DNA of 64,000 nt from Porphyrobacter sp. AAP60 (GTDB lineage: Bacteria; Pseudomonadota; Alphaproteobacteria; Sphingomonadales; Sphingomonadaceae). The position numbers and the translations under genes were made by a program. The stretch covers positions 663,935 through 727,934 of the forward strand of contig NZ_LJHV01000008.1 of the NCBI RefSeq assembly GCF_001296025.1, read 5' to 3'. Of the stretch, positions 53,781 to 63,889 are shown one piece after another. The notes under the pieces are model-generated. The model was not told the origin of the DNA. It did no database searches and worked only from the letters and a program-made list of their open reading frames with translations. The stretch's first letter is position 1, and each line of letters begins with the position of its first letter.

Positions 53781-56700
53781 GTCGCTATCACCGTGACCAT
53801 GGCCGCCGCCCGCATGGGTGGCCGCTTCCGATCCGCCAGCGCCCTTGCCGCCATTGGCTTCCCACCAATAGGGCTGGCGCGTTGCGGAGCCGGTGCCCAC
53901 TTCGTTGAGCGTTTTGGCATCATACAGCCGCCCGCCCAGCATCACCTGTTCGATCTTGTCGGAGTTGGCGATGTCTTGCGATGGATCGGCGTTGAGGATC
54001 ACAAGATCGGCCAGCTTGCCGGTCTCGATGCTGCCGATATCCTTGGCCATGCCCAATGACTGCGCCGAGGTAATTGTGCCCGCCTTCAGCGCCTCCACCG
54101 GGCTCATCCCGCCGCGCGCAAAGCTCCACAATTCCCAATGCGCGCCGACGCCGGCCTGCTGGCCATGCGCGCCGATGCTGACCTTCACGCCGCGCTGGGC
54201 CAGTTTGCGCGCCTCTCGCGCTGCATTGTCATCGACGAAGGCCCAATCGGGCGCCGTGGTGCGGCGGCCGGTTTCAGCCAGCAAGGCCTTGGGCGGAGTG
54301 TGCACCATCAGCGGATTTTCCCACACATTGGTCGCCTGCCGCCAATAGGGATCGCCCGCCAGCCCGCCATAGGTGACCACCAGTGTGGGGGTGTAATTGC
54401 TGTTCGACTGGCTGAAGAACTGCAGCACGTCTTCGTAGAACACATCGACCGGCACATTGTGTTCGATGGTCGAATTGCCATCGGCGACAAGGTTCATGTC
54501 CATTCCGAACAGCGATCCGCCTTCGGCCACAACCAGCATATTTTCTGCCGCCGCAGCCCGTGCGACCATCTGGCGCTGTTCGCGGCGCGGCTGGTTATAG
54601 TTCTTGATCGAGATGCCGCCCTGCGCCTTGATCCGGCGCACATGGGCCAGCGCATCGTCGTAGCTGTCGATCCGCGCATAGACGCCGGGCGCCTTCGCGC
54701 CGTAGATGATCTCCCCGGTCGAAAAGATACGCGGGGCCAGCGTCAGGCCGGCGCGCTGGCGTTCGGCGGCGGCAAACACCGTGCTCGCCTGGCTTGACGG
54801 ATTGTGCACCGTGGTCACGCCCATCGCGAGGTCTTGCAGCAAGGCCCAGTTCTGCTGCGGGATCAGATCGCCGGTGCCGTATGGCCCGTGGGCGTGGGCA
54901 TCGACAAGGCCGGGCATGATGGTCTTGCCGCTGGCATCGATCACCCGCGTGCCTTCGGGGAAGGCCATTTTGACCACCGTGGCATCGTGCACGCCGGTGA
55001 TCCGGTCGCCCTCAATCACGATCATGCCGTTTTCGATCACGCCGGCATCATCCGCGCCGAGGCCTGCGCGCATGGTCAGCACCCGCGCGCCGGTGATCAC
55101 GGTGGTGCCTTCGGGCTTGGCCTTCTGCACCGTTACGCCCAGCGGAATACCAGTGGTGGGCGGGGAGTAGGCGGCGGTCTTGTCGCCCTCACCCTTGGGG
55201 GCGGCGGGGAAGAAGGCGGACACCTGCGCGCTTTGCAGGCTTGGCCCGATCGACCAGAACAGCGTTTCGCCGCCATTCGCCCAGCCGAGGTAGTCCGCGC
55301 CGCCGGTGCTGACCTTGGTGACCGGGATCGCGCCGCCTTTCTCGCTGACATCCACCGGCTTGCCGCCGGGGATCAGCGGCATGGCGAAGACCTCATAATT
55401 CTGGCGGAAGGCGATGGTGCGGCCATCGGGCGCGATGCGCATGTCATTGGCAAGTTCGCCGCGGGCGTGGACGCGCTTCGCCTCGCCATTGAGATCGGTC
55501 GAAACCAGCGCCAGCTTGCCGCCGTCGCGTGCCAGCATGAACAGCCGGTCGGCGGTGGTGCCCCACTGCGGATTGCCGCCGCTGCGGCTGACCAGACGCG
55601 GCTCCCCCCCGCTGACGGGCATCACATAGATCCCGGTGTTTTCGGAATGGTCTGGCGCAGTCAGGTATCCGCCGCTGCGCTTTTCAAAAGCGACCATGCT
55701 GCCATCGGGCGAGAAGGCGATATTGCCGAAATGCCCCGGACCGGTCAGCACGCGGCGGTTCTGGCCGCTGGCGTCGGCAAGGATGACCTCGCCCAGCGTG
55801 ACATCGTTCCAGCGGACATAGGCCAACTGGCTGCCATCGCGGCTGAAGGCGGGGAAGGCTTCCACCGCGTCGGTGTTGTCACCGGTCAGCGGAGCAGGCG
55901 CATCGCGGCCCTTGGCGGACTTGGAATGAAGCCGCCCAAGGCTTTCGAACACCACACGGCTGCCATCGGGCGAAAGCGTGGCGAAACGCGGCATCGAAGT
56001 TGTGAAGGTATCGGGAGCGACCTCGATCACCGGGTGCGGCGCATCGGCCACGCCGCGCGTGTCGTTGATGGTGAAGGGGATTACCGCATGGCCGCTCCCG
56101 TCGCGGCCCACGCGGTTGAGCTTTCCGCCCGCCCAGAACACGATCCCGCTGCTGTCAGGCAGCCAGTCGATATTGGGATATACTCCGGTGACCGCCCAGG
56201 TTTCCTGCACATCGAGATCAAGCGCGCCGTAGATCATCCGCTCACGCCCACTGGCGAGGTCTTTCACCCACAGCTGGCTCTGATCCTTGTCGCGCCGGAC
56301 GAAGGCGAGTTCCTTGCCATCGGGCGAGGGCGCAGGCCGCACTGCGCCGCCATAGCCGCTGACAGCGGTGGAGACTTCACCGGTGGCCAGATCATGGCGC
56401 TCGATCGCGAAGATGCCGCTCTGGGAATCCTGCGCATATTCGAAGGTGTTTCCGGGCGTCGTATTGCGGGTGTAGTAAATCGCGCTGCCGTCGGGCGCGA
56501 ACACCGGTTCGCCGAGTTCCTTTTGCAGGCTTTCATTGGCGCGTTCGACCACCTGAACCCCGCCGCCGCCGCTGACATGGTACAGCCAGATTTCGCCCGT
56601 CCCGGCGCTGCGCTGCGTAGTGAAATGCTTTTTGGCGGCAATGAAGCGGCCATCGGGCGACCATGTCGGCTGGTTCAATAGGCGGAAATCTTCCTTGGTC

Positions 56701-57110
56701 ACCTGCCGCTTGTCGGAACCATCGGCGTTCATCACCCAGATATTGTCCCCGCCCGCGCGGTCGGATGTGAAGGCGATGCGGCTGCCATCGGGGGAGAAAC
56801 GCGGTTGCACATCCCACGCAAGGCCATCGGCAATCCGCTTGGGCGTGCCGCCTGTGATCGGCATGGTGTAGATATCGCCGAGCAGCGTGAAGGCCAGCGT
56901 TTGCCCGTCGGGCGACACATCGACATCCATCCACGTGCCTTCATCGGTGCGGATCGGCACCTGCTTGATCGCGGCACCCTTGGGCGTCTCGACGCTCCAG
57001 CTTGCATCAGCCTTCGCGTCCTTGCCCTTGGTCTGAGCGGAAAGGGGTGCGGCGAGCGGGCTGGCAATGCAGGCGGCCCCGGCGAGCAGGGCGGCGGCGA
57101 TATGGCGCAT
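53772..57110 (-). CDS. Secreted TolB-like beta-propeller/amidohydrolase fusion
   Basis: 1112 residues. Signal peptide to about 25 (APLSAQ); then a long beta-propeller of WD40/TolB-type repeats, each with FSPDG or similar (DVSPDGQTLAF, RFSPDGSRIAFTSD, TWSPDGRFIAA); then an amidohydrolase domain in the last ~400 residues with GLVDAHAHGPYG and ADLVILNADPSQDIANSD. Probably a periplasmic peptidase- or hydrolase-like enzyme; substrate unknown. AGAGGAG before ATG 57110 sets the start. Confidence 0.88.
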   Translation of the reverse strand: MRHIAAALLAGAACIASPLAAPLSAQTKGKDAKADASWSVETPKGAAIKQVPIRTDEGTWMDVDVSPDGQTLAFTLLGDIYTMPITGGTPKRIADGLAWDVQPRFSPDGSRIAFTSDRAGGDNIWVMNADGSDKRQVTKEDFRLLNQPTWSPDGRFIAAKKHFTTQRSAGTGEIWLYHVSGGGGVQVVERANESLQKELGEPVFAPDGSAIYYTRNTTPGNTFEYAQDSQSGIFAIERHDLATGEVSTAVSGYGGAVRPAPSPDGKELAFVRRDKDQSQLWVKDLASGRERMIYGALDLDVQETWAVTGVYPNIDWLPDSSGIVFWAGGKLNRVGRDGSGHAVIPFTINDTRGVADAPHPVIEVAPDTFTTSMPRFATLSPDGSRVVFESLGRLHSKSAKGRDAPAPLTGDNTDAVEAFPAFSRDGSQLAYVRWNDVTLGEVILADASGQNRRVLTGPGHFGNIAFSPDGSMVAFEKRSGGYLTAPDHSENTGIYVMPVSGGEPRLVSRSGGNPQWGTTADRLFMLARDGGKLALVSTDLNGEAKRVHARGELANDMRIAPDGRTIAFRQNYEVFAMPLIPGGKPVDVSEKGGAIPVTKVSTGGADYLGWANGGETLFWSIGPSLQSAQVSAFFPAAPKGEGDKTAAYSPPTTGIPLGVTVQKAKPEGTTVITGARVLTMRAGLGADDAGVIENGMIVIEGDRITGVHDATVVKMAFPEGTRVIDASGKTIMPGLVDAHAHGPYGTGDLIPQQNWALLQDLAMGVTTVHNPSSQASTVFAAAERQRAGLTLAPRIFSTGEIIYGAKAPGVYARIDSYDDALAHVRRIKAQGGISIKNYNQPRREQRQMVARAAAAENMLVVAEGGSLFGMDMNLVADGNSTIEHNVPVDVFYEDVLQFFSQSNSNYTPTLVVTYGGLAGDPYWRQATNVWENPLMVHTPPKALLAETGRRTTAPDWAFVDDNAAREARKLAQRGVKVSIGAHGQQAGVGAHWELWSFARGGMSPVEALKAGTITSAQSLGMAKDIGSIETGKLADLVILNADPSQDIANSDKIEQVMLGGRLYDAKTLNEVGTGSATRQPYWWEANGGKGAGGSEAATHAGGGHGHGDSDGG

Positions 57111-57199
57111 GAATATGTCTCCTCTGTTGGAGGGGAGACTAGCGGCGCGCAAGGATATTGCCAGAGGGCGGGAATGTCATTTGTCGATTAGGGCAGACA

Positions 57200-58486
57200 T
57201 CACCCGTACATCCCCCGCTTCGGCCCGAGATATCCGAACAGGTACGCCCCGACCTTGCGCATCTGGATCTCCTCGCTGCCTTCGGTGATCCGATACCGGC
57301 GGTGGTGGCGGTAGATGTGCTCGAACGGCTTGTGCCGCGAATAGCCGATGCCGCCGTGGACCTGCATCGCCCGGTCCGCCGCCTCGCACACCAGCCGGTT
57401 CGCCCAGTAATTGCACATCGAGACCTTGTCGCTGATGGTGCGCTCGATCTGTTCGTGGGGCATGTTGTCCATCTCCCACGCGGTCTTGAAGATGAGGAGA
57501 CGCAGCATTTCCGCCTGCGTGGCGAGTTCCACCAGCGGGAACTGGATCGCCTGATTGCGCGCCAATTCCTCGCCGAAGGGCTTGCGCTCTCGCGCGTATT
57601 TCACGCTCTCATCGATGCAATAGAGCGCTGCCCCGCAGCTTGAGGCCGCCTGCCGGATGCGGTTCTGGTGGACAAAGCTCTGCGCCAGCGCGAGGCCGCG
57701 GCCTTCCACGCCCAGCACGGCATCGTCCGGCACCCAGACATTGGTGACGCTGAGGCGCGGGTGGTCGGTGGGCATATTGAAGGTCCACATCCACTCCTCG
57801 ATTTTGAGGCCCTCGGTGGGGTTGGGGACGAGGAAGCAGGTGATCCCGCTCGCGTCCCCGGCCTTGCCGCTCGTGCGGCAGAACATCGCGCAGTGGGTGG
57901 CAACGTGCATGCCGGTGATCCACATCTTCTCGCCGTCGATCCGCCAGCCATCCACCCCGTCACGGGTCTCGCGCACCGCGACCGTTTCCATGTGCGTGGC
58001 GTCCGATCCGTGGTCGGGTTCGGTCAGCCCGAAGGCGACGCGCCGCGTGCGTTCAAACCCGCCGGTGATGAATTCGGCTTTCTGTTCCTCGGTCCCCCAC
58101 TGGTCGAACATGGCGACGAAGGGGAAGTTGCCGACGATGGAGTGTTCGTTCTGCAAGTCATTGTGGAGACCCAGCCCCTGACGTGCAAAGTGCTCGCGGA
58201 TCACCGCCATCCAGAGGTTGCTGCCATCCTTGCCGCCGTAACGCTTGGGGGCGGAGAAGCGCCAATGGCCTGCCTTGTCCGAGCGGCGGGTGGCTTCCTT
58301 GAGCAGTTCCTCCCATTCGTGCCGGGGCAGTCCGCCCGCTTCGAAGTCCGTCCGCGCATATTCGCGGCGGTGGTCGAAAAAGCGGATGTTGTCGTCCTGC
58401 TGCTCCAGCGGCTTGATCTCGCCGGCGATGAAGGCGTCGAGTTCGTTCAGGTAAGCCTGAAGGTCGGCGGGGATGGCGAAGTCCAT
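57200..58486 (-). CDS. Acyl-CoA dehydrogenase
   Basis: 428-residue FAD enzyme. FGLTEPDHGSDATHMETVAV, the FAD/substrate segments GWRIDGEKMWITGMHVATH, and the C-terminal RAMQVHGGIGYSRHKPFEH with RITEGSEEIQ are all present. Such members paired with a kinase-like gene are related to the ACAD10/11 group, which act on 4-hydroxy or branched acyl-CoAs. ATG 58486 overlaps the preceding stop (TGATG). Confidence 0.9.
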   Translation of the reverse strand: MDFAIPADLQAYLNELDAFIAGEIKPLEQQDDNIRFFDHRREYARTDFEAGGLPRHEWEELLKEATRRSDKAGHWRFSAPKRYGGKDGSNLWMAVIREHFARQGLGLHNDLQNEHSIVGNFPFVAMFDQWGTEEQKAEFITGGFERTRRVAFGLTEPDHGSDATHMETVAVRETRDGVDGWRIDGEKMWITGMHVATHCAMFCRTSGKAGDASGITCFLVPNPTEGLKIEEWMWTFNMPTDHPRLSVTNVWVPDDAVLGVEGRGLALAQSFVHQNRIRQAASSCGAALYCIDESVKYARERKPFGEELARNQAIQFPLVELATQAEMLRLLIFKTAWEMDNMPHEQIERTISDKVSMCNYWANRLVCEAADRAMQVHGGIGYSRHKPFEHIYRHHRRYRITEGSEEIQMRKVGAYLFGYLGPKRGMYG

Positions 58487-59841
58487 CAATCAAGATCCTC
58501 TTGCACTGGTGCCCATTTTTTCAGCGCAACGGTAAGCGCAGGATACTTCGGGGAGTCGACCATCACTTTGCTTAAGACACCTTCCCTGAGAGATTGAAGG
58601 AAGCCAATCTCATAAAGCGAGAGCACGCCTGACAGGCACGCTCCTGCTGTGTTAGAATCGGTGGGAAGCGGGAGAAACTCACTCTCCCTTGAAATCATCC
58701 CCAGAGCATTCCGGGCCACAGCCAATTGAAAGCGGTCGTGGCCGCTCAGTTTATCCTTGATTGTGGCCAACCACTCCAGGACCGCAGACGCCAGTTCTCC
58801 CACGTCCGCCTCCCCATAGTTGTGATCAAGCCTGGTGGGCGGGTAGACATGACGCAGCCGCTCAACGATCGGCGCATCCTCCTCAAGCAGCAGCAGCAGG
58901 TCGAGTTCCTGTTCGCTGGTCCGGCGCGAGATCACCACGCGTTCGAGCATCCGGTCCGCGCCGGAGCGCCATTGCGCCGCCATCTTGAGGCAGCCGAGCG
59001 CCCACCACACGGTCCGGTAAATCGTCCAGAAGCGGAAGCGCAGCGGGTCAACGGTCACCCCCGCCTCGGCCTCATAGGCGGCGATGTAGTCTTCGATGCT
59101 CCCAAGCCCCAGCGCGGGCCGGTCATACCGGGCGAAGCGCCACACGGCCATGCGGCCGAAGGCCAAGTCCTCGTGGCGGTCGCCGAAATGGGCGATCTCC
59201 CAGTCGAGCACCCCCGTCAGGGTCGAGCCTTCGACCAGCAGGTTGCCCATGCGGTAATCGCCGTGGTTGAGGACGGGCTCGACTTGCAGCGGGCAATTGT
59301 CCTCCAGCCACCTGAGGCCGAGCGCGATGATCGGGCGATCACCCCCTGCCTCCATGAACTGCGCTTTCAGGTCAGCGATGGCCGCGCCGTAGTCCATCAC
59401 CGGTACGCCTTCGGGCACGTCTGCCTGACGCAGCCGGTGGATACGCGCCAAGTCCCGCGCCGCCTGCCGCAGCAGCCCATCGGGATCATCGCACGCCAGA
59501 ATAACCTTGGGATCAGCGGTACCTGACAGCGCCCTCATAACGAAGCCGGAACCGAGCCCGTCGCCCTCCTCCAGCACCGCGACAACCTCAGGCGCGGTCA
59601 CGCCCTTGGCGCGGGCCGCTTCGATCAGCGCCGCTTCGACCGCGTGCCCGTAAGGCCGCCCTTCCATGAAGGCGAGGCTCGGCGCGCGGCGCAGCACGAA
59701 GTCATCACCGCCCGCCGTAAACCGCCAGCTTTCCATCACCGCCCCGCCGGTGAGCCGCTGAAGCTCTCCCGACAACACGCCAAGGCCGGCGCGGGCAGAT
59801 ACCCGCGCCAGCCCGGCCTGCAACGTATCAGGATCGATCAC
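58486..59841 (-). CDS. Phosphotransferase (APH-fold) fused to DUF6285 domain
   Basis: 451 residues. Residues about 1-330 are an aminoglycoside-phosphotransferase-fold kinase: VLNHGDYRMGNLLVEG (catalytic Asp and metal-binding Asn) and GVLDWEIAHFGDRHEDLAFG (metal Asp). The last ~110 residues, with GHDRFQLAVARNALGMISRE, look like DUF6285, usually a separate gene next to such kinases. In ACAD10/11 the kinase part phosphorylates 4-hydroxyacyl-CoA before dehydrogenation. GTG 59841 overlaps the M48 stop (GTGA). Domain call is by recall. Confidence 0.8.
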   Translation of the reverse strand: MIDPDTLQAGLARVSARAGLGVLSGELQRLTGGAVMESWRFTAGGDDFVLRRAPSLAFMEGRPYGHAVEAALIEAARAKGVTAPEVVAVLEEGDGLGSGFVMRALSGTADPKVILACDDPDGLLRQAARDLARIHRLRQADVPEGVPVMDYGAAIADLKAQFMEAGGDRPIIALGLRWLEDNCPLQVEPVLNHGDYRMGNLLVEGSTLTGVLDWEIAHFGDRHEDLAFGRMAVWRFARYDRPALGLGSIEDYIAAYEAEAGVTVDPLRFRFWTIYRTVWWALGCLKMAAQWRSGADRMLERVVISRRTSEQELDLLLLLEEDAPIVERLRHVYPPTRLDHNYGEADVGELASAVLEWLATIKDKLSGHDRFQLAVARNALGMISRESEFLPLPTDSNTAGACLSGVLSLYEIGFLQSLREGVLSKVMVDSPKYPALTVALKKWAPVQEDLD

Positions 59842-60617
59842 TTGATCTGCTTGCGCATCCGCTTGGCGCGTGTGGCCGGATTGGGGTGGGTTTGCAGCAG
59901 CGCGATCCCGCCACCGCCGCCCATCGCCGCCAGCTTGTCCATCGCCGAAGGGCAACCCTGCTGGTCATACCCGTTGGCAGCCATGAACTGGAGCGCGTAA
60001 TCATCGGACTGGGTTTCCGCAGCCTGCGAATGCTGCGCATACATCACGTTCTGGAGCAGCCCGCCAAGCTCGGAATTGGCCAGCCGCCGCGCCCCGCCGC
60101 TGGCGGTACCCGCCACGCTGAGCGCCGCATCCTGCTGCAAGGCGCGCTTCATCCGCTTTTGCCCGTGTTCCAGCTTCACATGGCCGATTTCGTGGCCGAT
60201 CACGCAGCGCACTTCATCATCGGTCATTGCGTCCATCAGTCCGGAGTAAACCCGTACGGTGCCATCGCCCATCGCAAAGGCGTTCACATCCTTCACCAGA
60301 TAGGCCTGAATATCCAGATTCAGCCCGTCATAGGTGTCCAGCCCCTGGGTCAGCTTGGCGAGCCGCACGGCATAGGGATCCTTGGCCGGAGCAAGCGGGT
60401 TCTGACGGTCCATTTCGTCGGACATCTGCCCGAAATAGGCGACGATCTGTTCATCGGACACGGTCGCGGCCTGCGCCACTTTCTTGGCCGCGCCCATGAT
60501 ATCGCCAAGGCTTTGCGAATGGGCCGGGCCAGCCGGGGTCAGCAGCGCCGCCCCGGCAAGACCCGCAGCGGCGAGCATCGGTGAAAGCACGGCCAGACGT
60601 TTGAAGTTGTTACGCAT
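59838..60617 (-). CDS. Secreted M48-family metalloprotease
   Basis: 259 residues. Signal peptide (to about 33, PAHSQ), then HExxH as GHEIGH near residue 140 and the downstream EQ-like ETQSDDYALQFMAANG with the third zinc ligand. Periplasmic, BepA/YfgC-like in size and probably a quality-control protease. AGGGAGG ends 6 bases before ATG 60617; an ATG two codons earlier touches that site and is less likely. Coupled to the kinase gene. Confidence 0.85.
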   Translation of the reverse strand: MRNNFKRLAVLSPMLAAAGLAGAALLTPAGPAHSQSLGDIMGAAKKVAQAATVSDEQIVAYFGQMSDEMDRQNPLAPAKDPYAVRLAKLTQGLDTYDGLNLDIQAYLVKDVNAFAMGDGTVRVYSGLMDAMTDDEVRCVIGHEIGHVKLEHGQKRMKRALQQDAALSVAGTASGGARRLANSELGGLLQNVMYAQHSQAAETQSDDYALQFMAANGYDQQGCPSAMDKLAAMGGGGGIALLQTHPNPATRAKRMRKQIK

Positions 60618-60665
60618 ATTCATCCTCCCTGTGGCTGTGCACGATGCCCGCCTATGGCTTTTCGA

Positions 60666-62093
60666 TCAAGCGGGGACGTTGTCCTTCTTGACGGTGATCA
60701 CCTGCGCATAGGTGAATTCCTTCAGGCCTTCCTTGCCGTATTCGGCGCCGAAGCCCGATTGCTTGTGCCCGCCAAACGGCGCGAAGGGCGACAGGTGGAG
60801 GTATTCATTGACCCACACCGTGCCGGTTTCAAGCTGTTCGGCAATCTTCACGCCGTTGTCGGGATTGCTTGTCCACACCGCGCCGGCAAGGCCGTATTCC
60901 GACGCATTGGCGCGCGCGATGACTTCCTCTTCGGTCGAGAACTTCATCAGCGGCATGACGGGGCCGAACTGTTCTTCGGCCACGATGCGGGCATCTTCGG
61001 GCGGGTTGTCGATGATGGTCAGCGGCACGAAATATCCGGTGCCCGAAGGATCGGCATTGCCGCCCAGCAGGAACTTGTAGCCATTGTCCTTGGCATCCTC
61101 GATCAGTTCGAGCACGCGGTCATACTGCTTCTTGTTCTGGATCGGGCCGACGCCGGTGCCCTGCTGCGCGCCGTCACCCACGGTCACGGTCTTGGCGTAT
61201 TCGACGATGGCTGCGGAAAGCTCGTCATAGATATCCTCGTGGATATAGACCCGCTTGGCGGCGACACAGATCTGACCGGCGTTGGAGAAGCTTGACCAGA
61301 ACAATTGTTCGGCCACCTTCTTGGGATCGGCATCGGGCAGCACGATCGATGCGTCGTTGCCGCCCAGTTCCAGCGTGATGCGCTTGAGGTCAGCGGACGC
61401 ACCTTCCATGATCTTCTTGCCCGTCGCGGTCGATCCGGTGAAGGTGATCTTGTCGACATCGGGGTGCGAGGTCATCAGCGGGCCGAGATCATCCTCGCCG
61501 GTGATGATATTGACGACACCGGCTGGCACCTTGTCGGCGATCAGTTCGGCGATGCGCAGGGTGGTCAGCGGAGTGAAGGGCGAAGGCTTCAGCACGATGG
61601 TGCAGCCCGAAAGCATCGCGGGCGCAATCTTCTGGATCGCCATCATCACCGGGAAGTTCCACGGCACGATCCCGGCGACCACGCCCACCGGCACGCGGCG
61701 GGTGCGGCTGAGGCGCGCATCCGAATCCTCGTTAATTTCGTCATCAAGGCTGAGGGTCGATTGCGCCGCGCTCATCCCGGCAGCGCCATAGATTTCGCCC
61801 TTGGCCTGATCGTGCGGCTTGCCCTGTTCGCTGGTCAGCAGGCGGTAGAGTTCCTCGGCATTTTCCTTGATCGCGCCGGAAATCGCCATGATCGCGGCGC
61901 GGCGTTCTTCGATCGGAGTGTTCTTCCAGGTCTTGAACGCGGTGCGCGCGGCGGCGACCGCCTGATCAAGCTCGTCCTTGCCGCAGGCCGGCACCTGGCC
62001 GATAACCTGTTCGGTGGCGGGATTGACCACGTCGAGCATGCGGTCTGTGGCGATCATCTTGCCGCCGATCAGGTTCTTGTACTGGGTGACCAT
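60666..62093 (-). CDS. NAD(P)-dependent aldehyde dehydrogenase
   Basis: 475 residues of the aldehyde dehydrogenase superfamily. Catalytic Cys in NAGQICVAAKR, Glu in ELGGNDASIVLPDAD, and NFPVMMAIQKIAPAMLSGCT in the NAD fold. Style resembles succinate-semialdehyde or general aliphatic dehydrogenases; substrate not readable. GAGAGGAA before ATG 62093. Independent of the neighbouring operon, 48 bases away. Confidence 0.9.
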   Translation of the reverse strand: MVTQYKNLIGGKMIATDRMLDVVNPATEQVIGQVPACGKDELDQAVAAARTAFKTWKNTPIEERRAAIMAISGAIKENAEELYRLLTSEQGKPHDQAKGEIYGAAGMSAAQSTLSLDDEINEDSDARLSRTRRVPVGVVAGIVPWNFPVMMAIQKIAPAMLSGCTIVLKPSPFTPLTTLRIAELIADKVPAGVVNIITGEDDLGPLMTSHPDVDKITFTGSTATGKKIMEGASADLKRITLELGGNDASIVLPDADPKKVAEQLFWSSFSNAGQICVAAKRVYIHEDIYDELSAAIVEYAKTVTVGDGAQQGTGVGPIQNKKQYDRVLELIEDAKDNGYKFLLGGNADPSGTGYFVPLTIIDNPPEDARIVAEEQFGPVMPLMKFSTEEEVIARANASEYGLAGAVWTSNPDNGVKIAEQLETGTVWVNEYLHLSPFAPFGGHKQSGFGAEYGKEGLKEFTYAQVITVKKDNVPA

Positions 62094-62282
62094 GAGTATT
62101 CCTCTCTCGTCGAATGGGGAGTCATTTCGCTCTCCCGCACAAAGTGGCGCGTTGCATCCGAAAACGCAATCGCTGCTGTTGCGCGGAGTATAGGCGGCGC
62201 GGCGGCCCCGGGCCACTGGCGATTGCGCTATCGCGGGCAGCGCCTATGGAGGCGGCCACAATGTATCTGGAGGAGAGCCAGC

Positions 62283-62987
62283 ATGAGTGATTCCCGCCCC
62301 GATCTGGTCATCTATGGCAGCCCTGTTTCGCCCTTCGTGCGCAAGGTGGCAGGCGTGTGCATCACCAAGGGTGTGGATTACGAGGTCGAGGCGATCAACG
62401 TGTTCGATCCGCCTGCGTGGTTCCTCGAAATCTCCCCGATGAAGCGGATTCCGGTGCTGCGGGATCGTTCCGTTGCCGAGGAAGGCATGGCGGGCACCAT
62501 CGCGGATTCCAGCGCGATCTGCGCCTTCATCGAGAAAAAGCACCCCGCGCCTGCGCTCTACCCCGATGATCCGATGGCGCTGGGCACGGCGCTGTTCATC
62601 GAGGAATATGCCGACACCGCGCTGGCCATGGCAGGCGGCCTCGGCATCTTCCGTCCGATCTTTTTTGCCGTCAGCAAGGGCGAGGCACCGGGGCTGGAAA
62701 AGGCCCGCGATGCCTGGGCCAACCAGTTGCCGCCGGTGTTCGACGTGCTTGAAACAAGGCTGGGCGGGCGCGACTATTTCGCGGGCGACGCGCTGTCGAT
62801 TGCCGATATCGCGGTGGCCACAGTGCTGATGCAGATATCGCTGGTGGCAGAGACTCCCCTGGAACGCTGGCCCGGTCTGGCCGCGCATTTCGCCGCGATG
62901 CAGGCGCTGCCCGCGATTGCCGAACCCTATGCAGCTGCGGAAACAATCATCCGCAAGGCCTTGCCCGCGCCCTTCGACCTGACCTAA
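62283..62987 (+). CDS. Glutathione S-transferase family protein
   Basis: 234 residues with a thioredoxin-like N-terminal domain (VIYGSPVSPFVRKVAGVC; the likely catalytic Ser is in SPVSPF) and the conserved cis-proline block MKRIPVLRD, then the helical GST domain (FAGDALSIADIAVATVL). Role and substrate unknown. GGAGGAGAG before ATG 62283. Confidence 0.88.
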   Translation: MSDSRPDLVIYGSPVSPFVRKVAGVCITKGVDYEVEAINVFDPPAWFLEISPMKRIPVLRDRSVAEEGMAGTIADSSAICAFIEKKHPAPALYPDDPMALGTALFIEEYADTALAMAGGLGIFRPIFFAVSKGEAPGLEKARDAWANQLPPVFDVLETRLGGRDYFAGDALSIADIAVATVLMQISLVAETPLERWPGLAAHFAAMQALPAIAEPYAAAETIIRKALPAPFDLT

Positions 62988-63022
62988 GTCCGGCCTGAAC
63001 AAACGACAGGGCAATCGCACAC

Positions 63023-63889
63023 ATGGCGAGCGAATGGTGTATCGGGATTATCGGCGGATCGGGCCTCTATGCCATGGACGGCATAGAGGACGCGCAGTGG
63101 ATCGCGATTGAAACGCCGTGGGGTGATCCTTCGGACGAAATCCTGTGCGGCCGGATCGGCGAGGTGAAGGTGCGTTTTCTGCCGCGCCACGGCCGCGGGC
63201 ATCCGGTTTCGCCGACCGAGCTGAATTCGCGCGCCAACATCGATGCGCTCAAACGGGCGGGCTGCACCGATATTCTGGCGATCAGCGCGGTGGGATCACT
63301 GCGCGAGGAACTGGAGCCGGGCCGTTTCGCGATTGTGGAACAGTTCATCGACCGCACGATGCACCGCCCTTCCACCTTCTACACCAGCGGCTTTGTCACC
63401 CATGTTTCCATGGCCGATCCGGTCTGCCCGCGCATGTCGGACATGGCGGCCAAGGCGGTGGCCAAGGCCAAGGGCAAGGTGGCGGTGGGGGCGACCTATC
63501 TCGCGATGGAAGGCCCGCAATTCTCCACCCGCGCCGAAAGCCGGATGTACCGCCAATGGGGCGCGGACGTGATCGGCATGACCGCGATGCCCGAGGCGAA
63601 ATTGGCGCGCGAGGCCGAGCTGCCCTATGCGCTCGTCGGCATGGTGACGGATTATGATTGCTGGCGGGACGGCGAGGCGGTGGACGTGGCGCAGGTGGTC
63701 GGCCAGATGCAGGCCAACGGCGCGCTGGCCCGGGCCATGGTCGCCAACCTCATCGCCGCCCTGCCCAAGACACGCGCAGCCTCCCCGATCGACACCGCGC
63801 TCGACGACGCAGTGATCACCGCGGCGGACGAACATGATCCCGAAGTCATGGCAAGGCTGGACGCAGTAGCGGGGCGGCTTTTCGGGTAG
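63023..63889 (+). CDS. mtnP: S-methyl-5'-thioadenosine phosphorylase
   Basis: 288 residues of the PNP/MTAP family. IGIIGGSGLYAMDGIED, RHGRGHPVSPTELNSRANI and MTAMPEAKLAREAELPYALV with TDYDCW are the MTAP fingerprints; splits methylthioadenosine into adenine and methylthioribose-1-phosphate for methionine salvage. ATG 63023, 35 bases after the GST stop. Purine nucleoside phosphorylase activity cannot be excluded. Confidence 0.9.
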   Translation: MASEWCIGIIGGSGLYAMDGIEDAQWIAIETPWGDPSDEILCGRIGEVKVRFLPRHGRGHPVSPTELNSRANIDALKRAGCTDILAISAVGSLREELEPGRFAIVEQFIDRTMHRPSTFYTSGFVTHVSMADPVCPRMSDMAAKAVAKAKGKVAVGATYLAMEGPQFSTRAESRMYRQWGADVIGMTAMPEAKLAREAELPYALVGMVTDYDCWRDGEAVDVAQVVGQMQANGALARAMVANLIAALPKTRAASPIDTALDDAVITAADEHDPEVMARLDAVAGRLFG

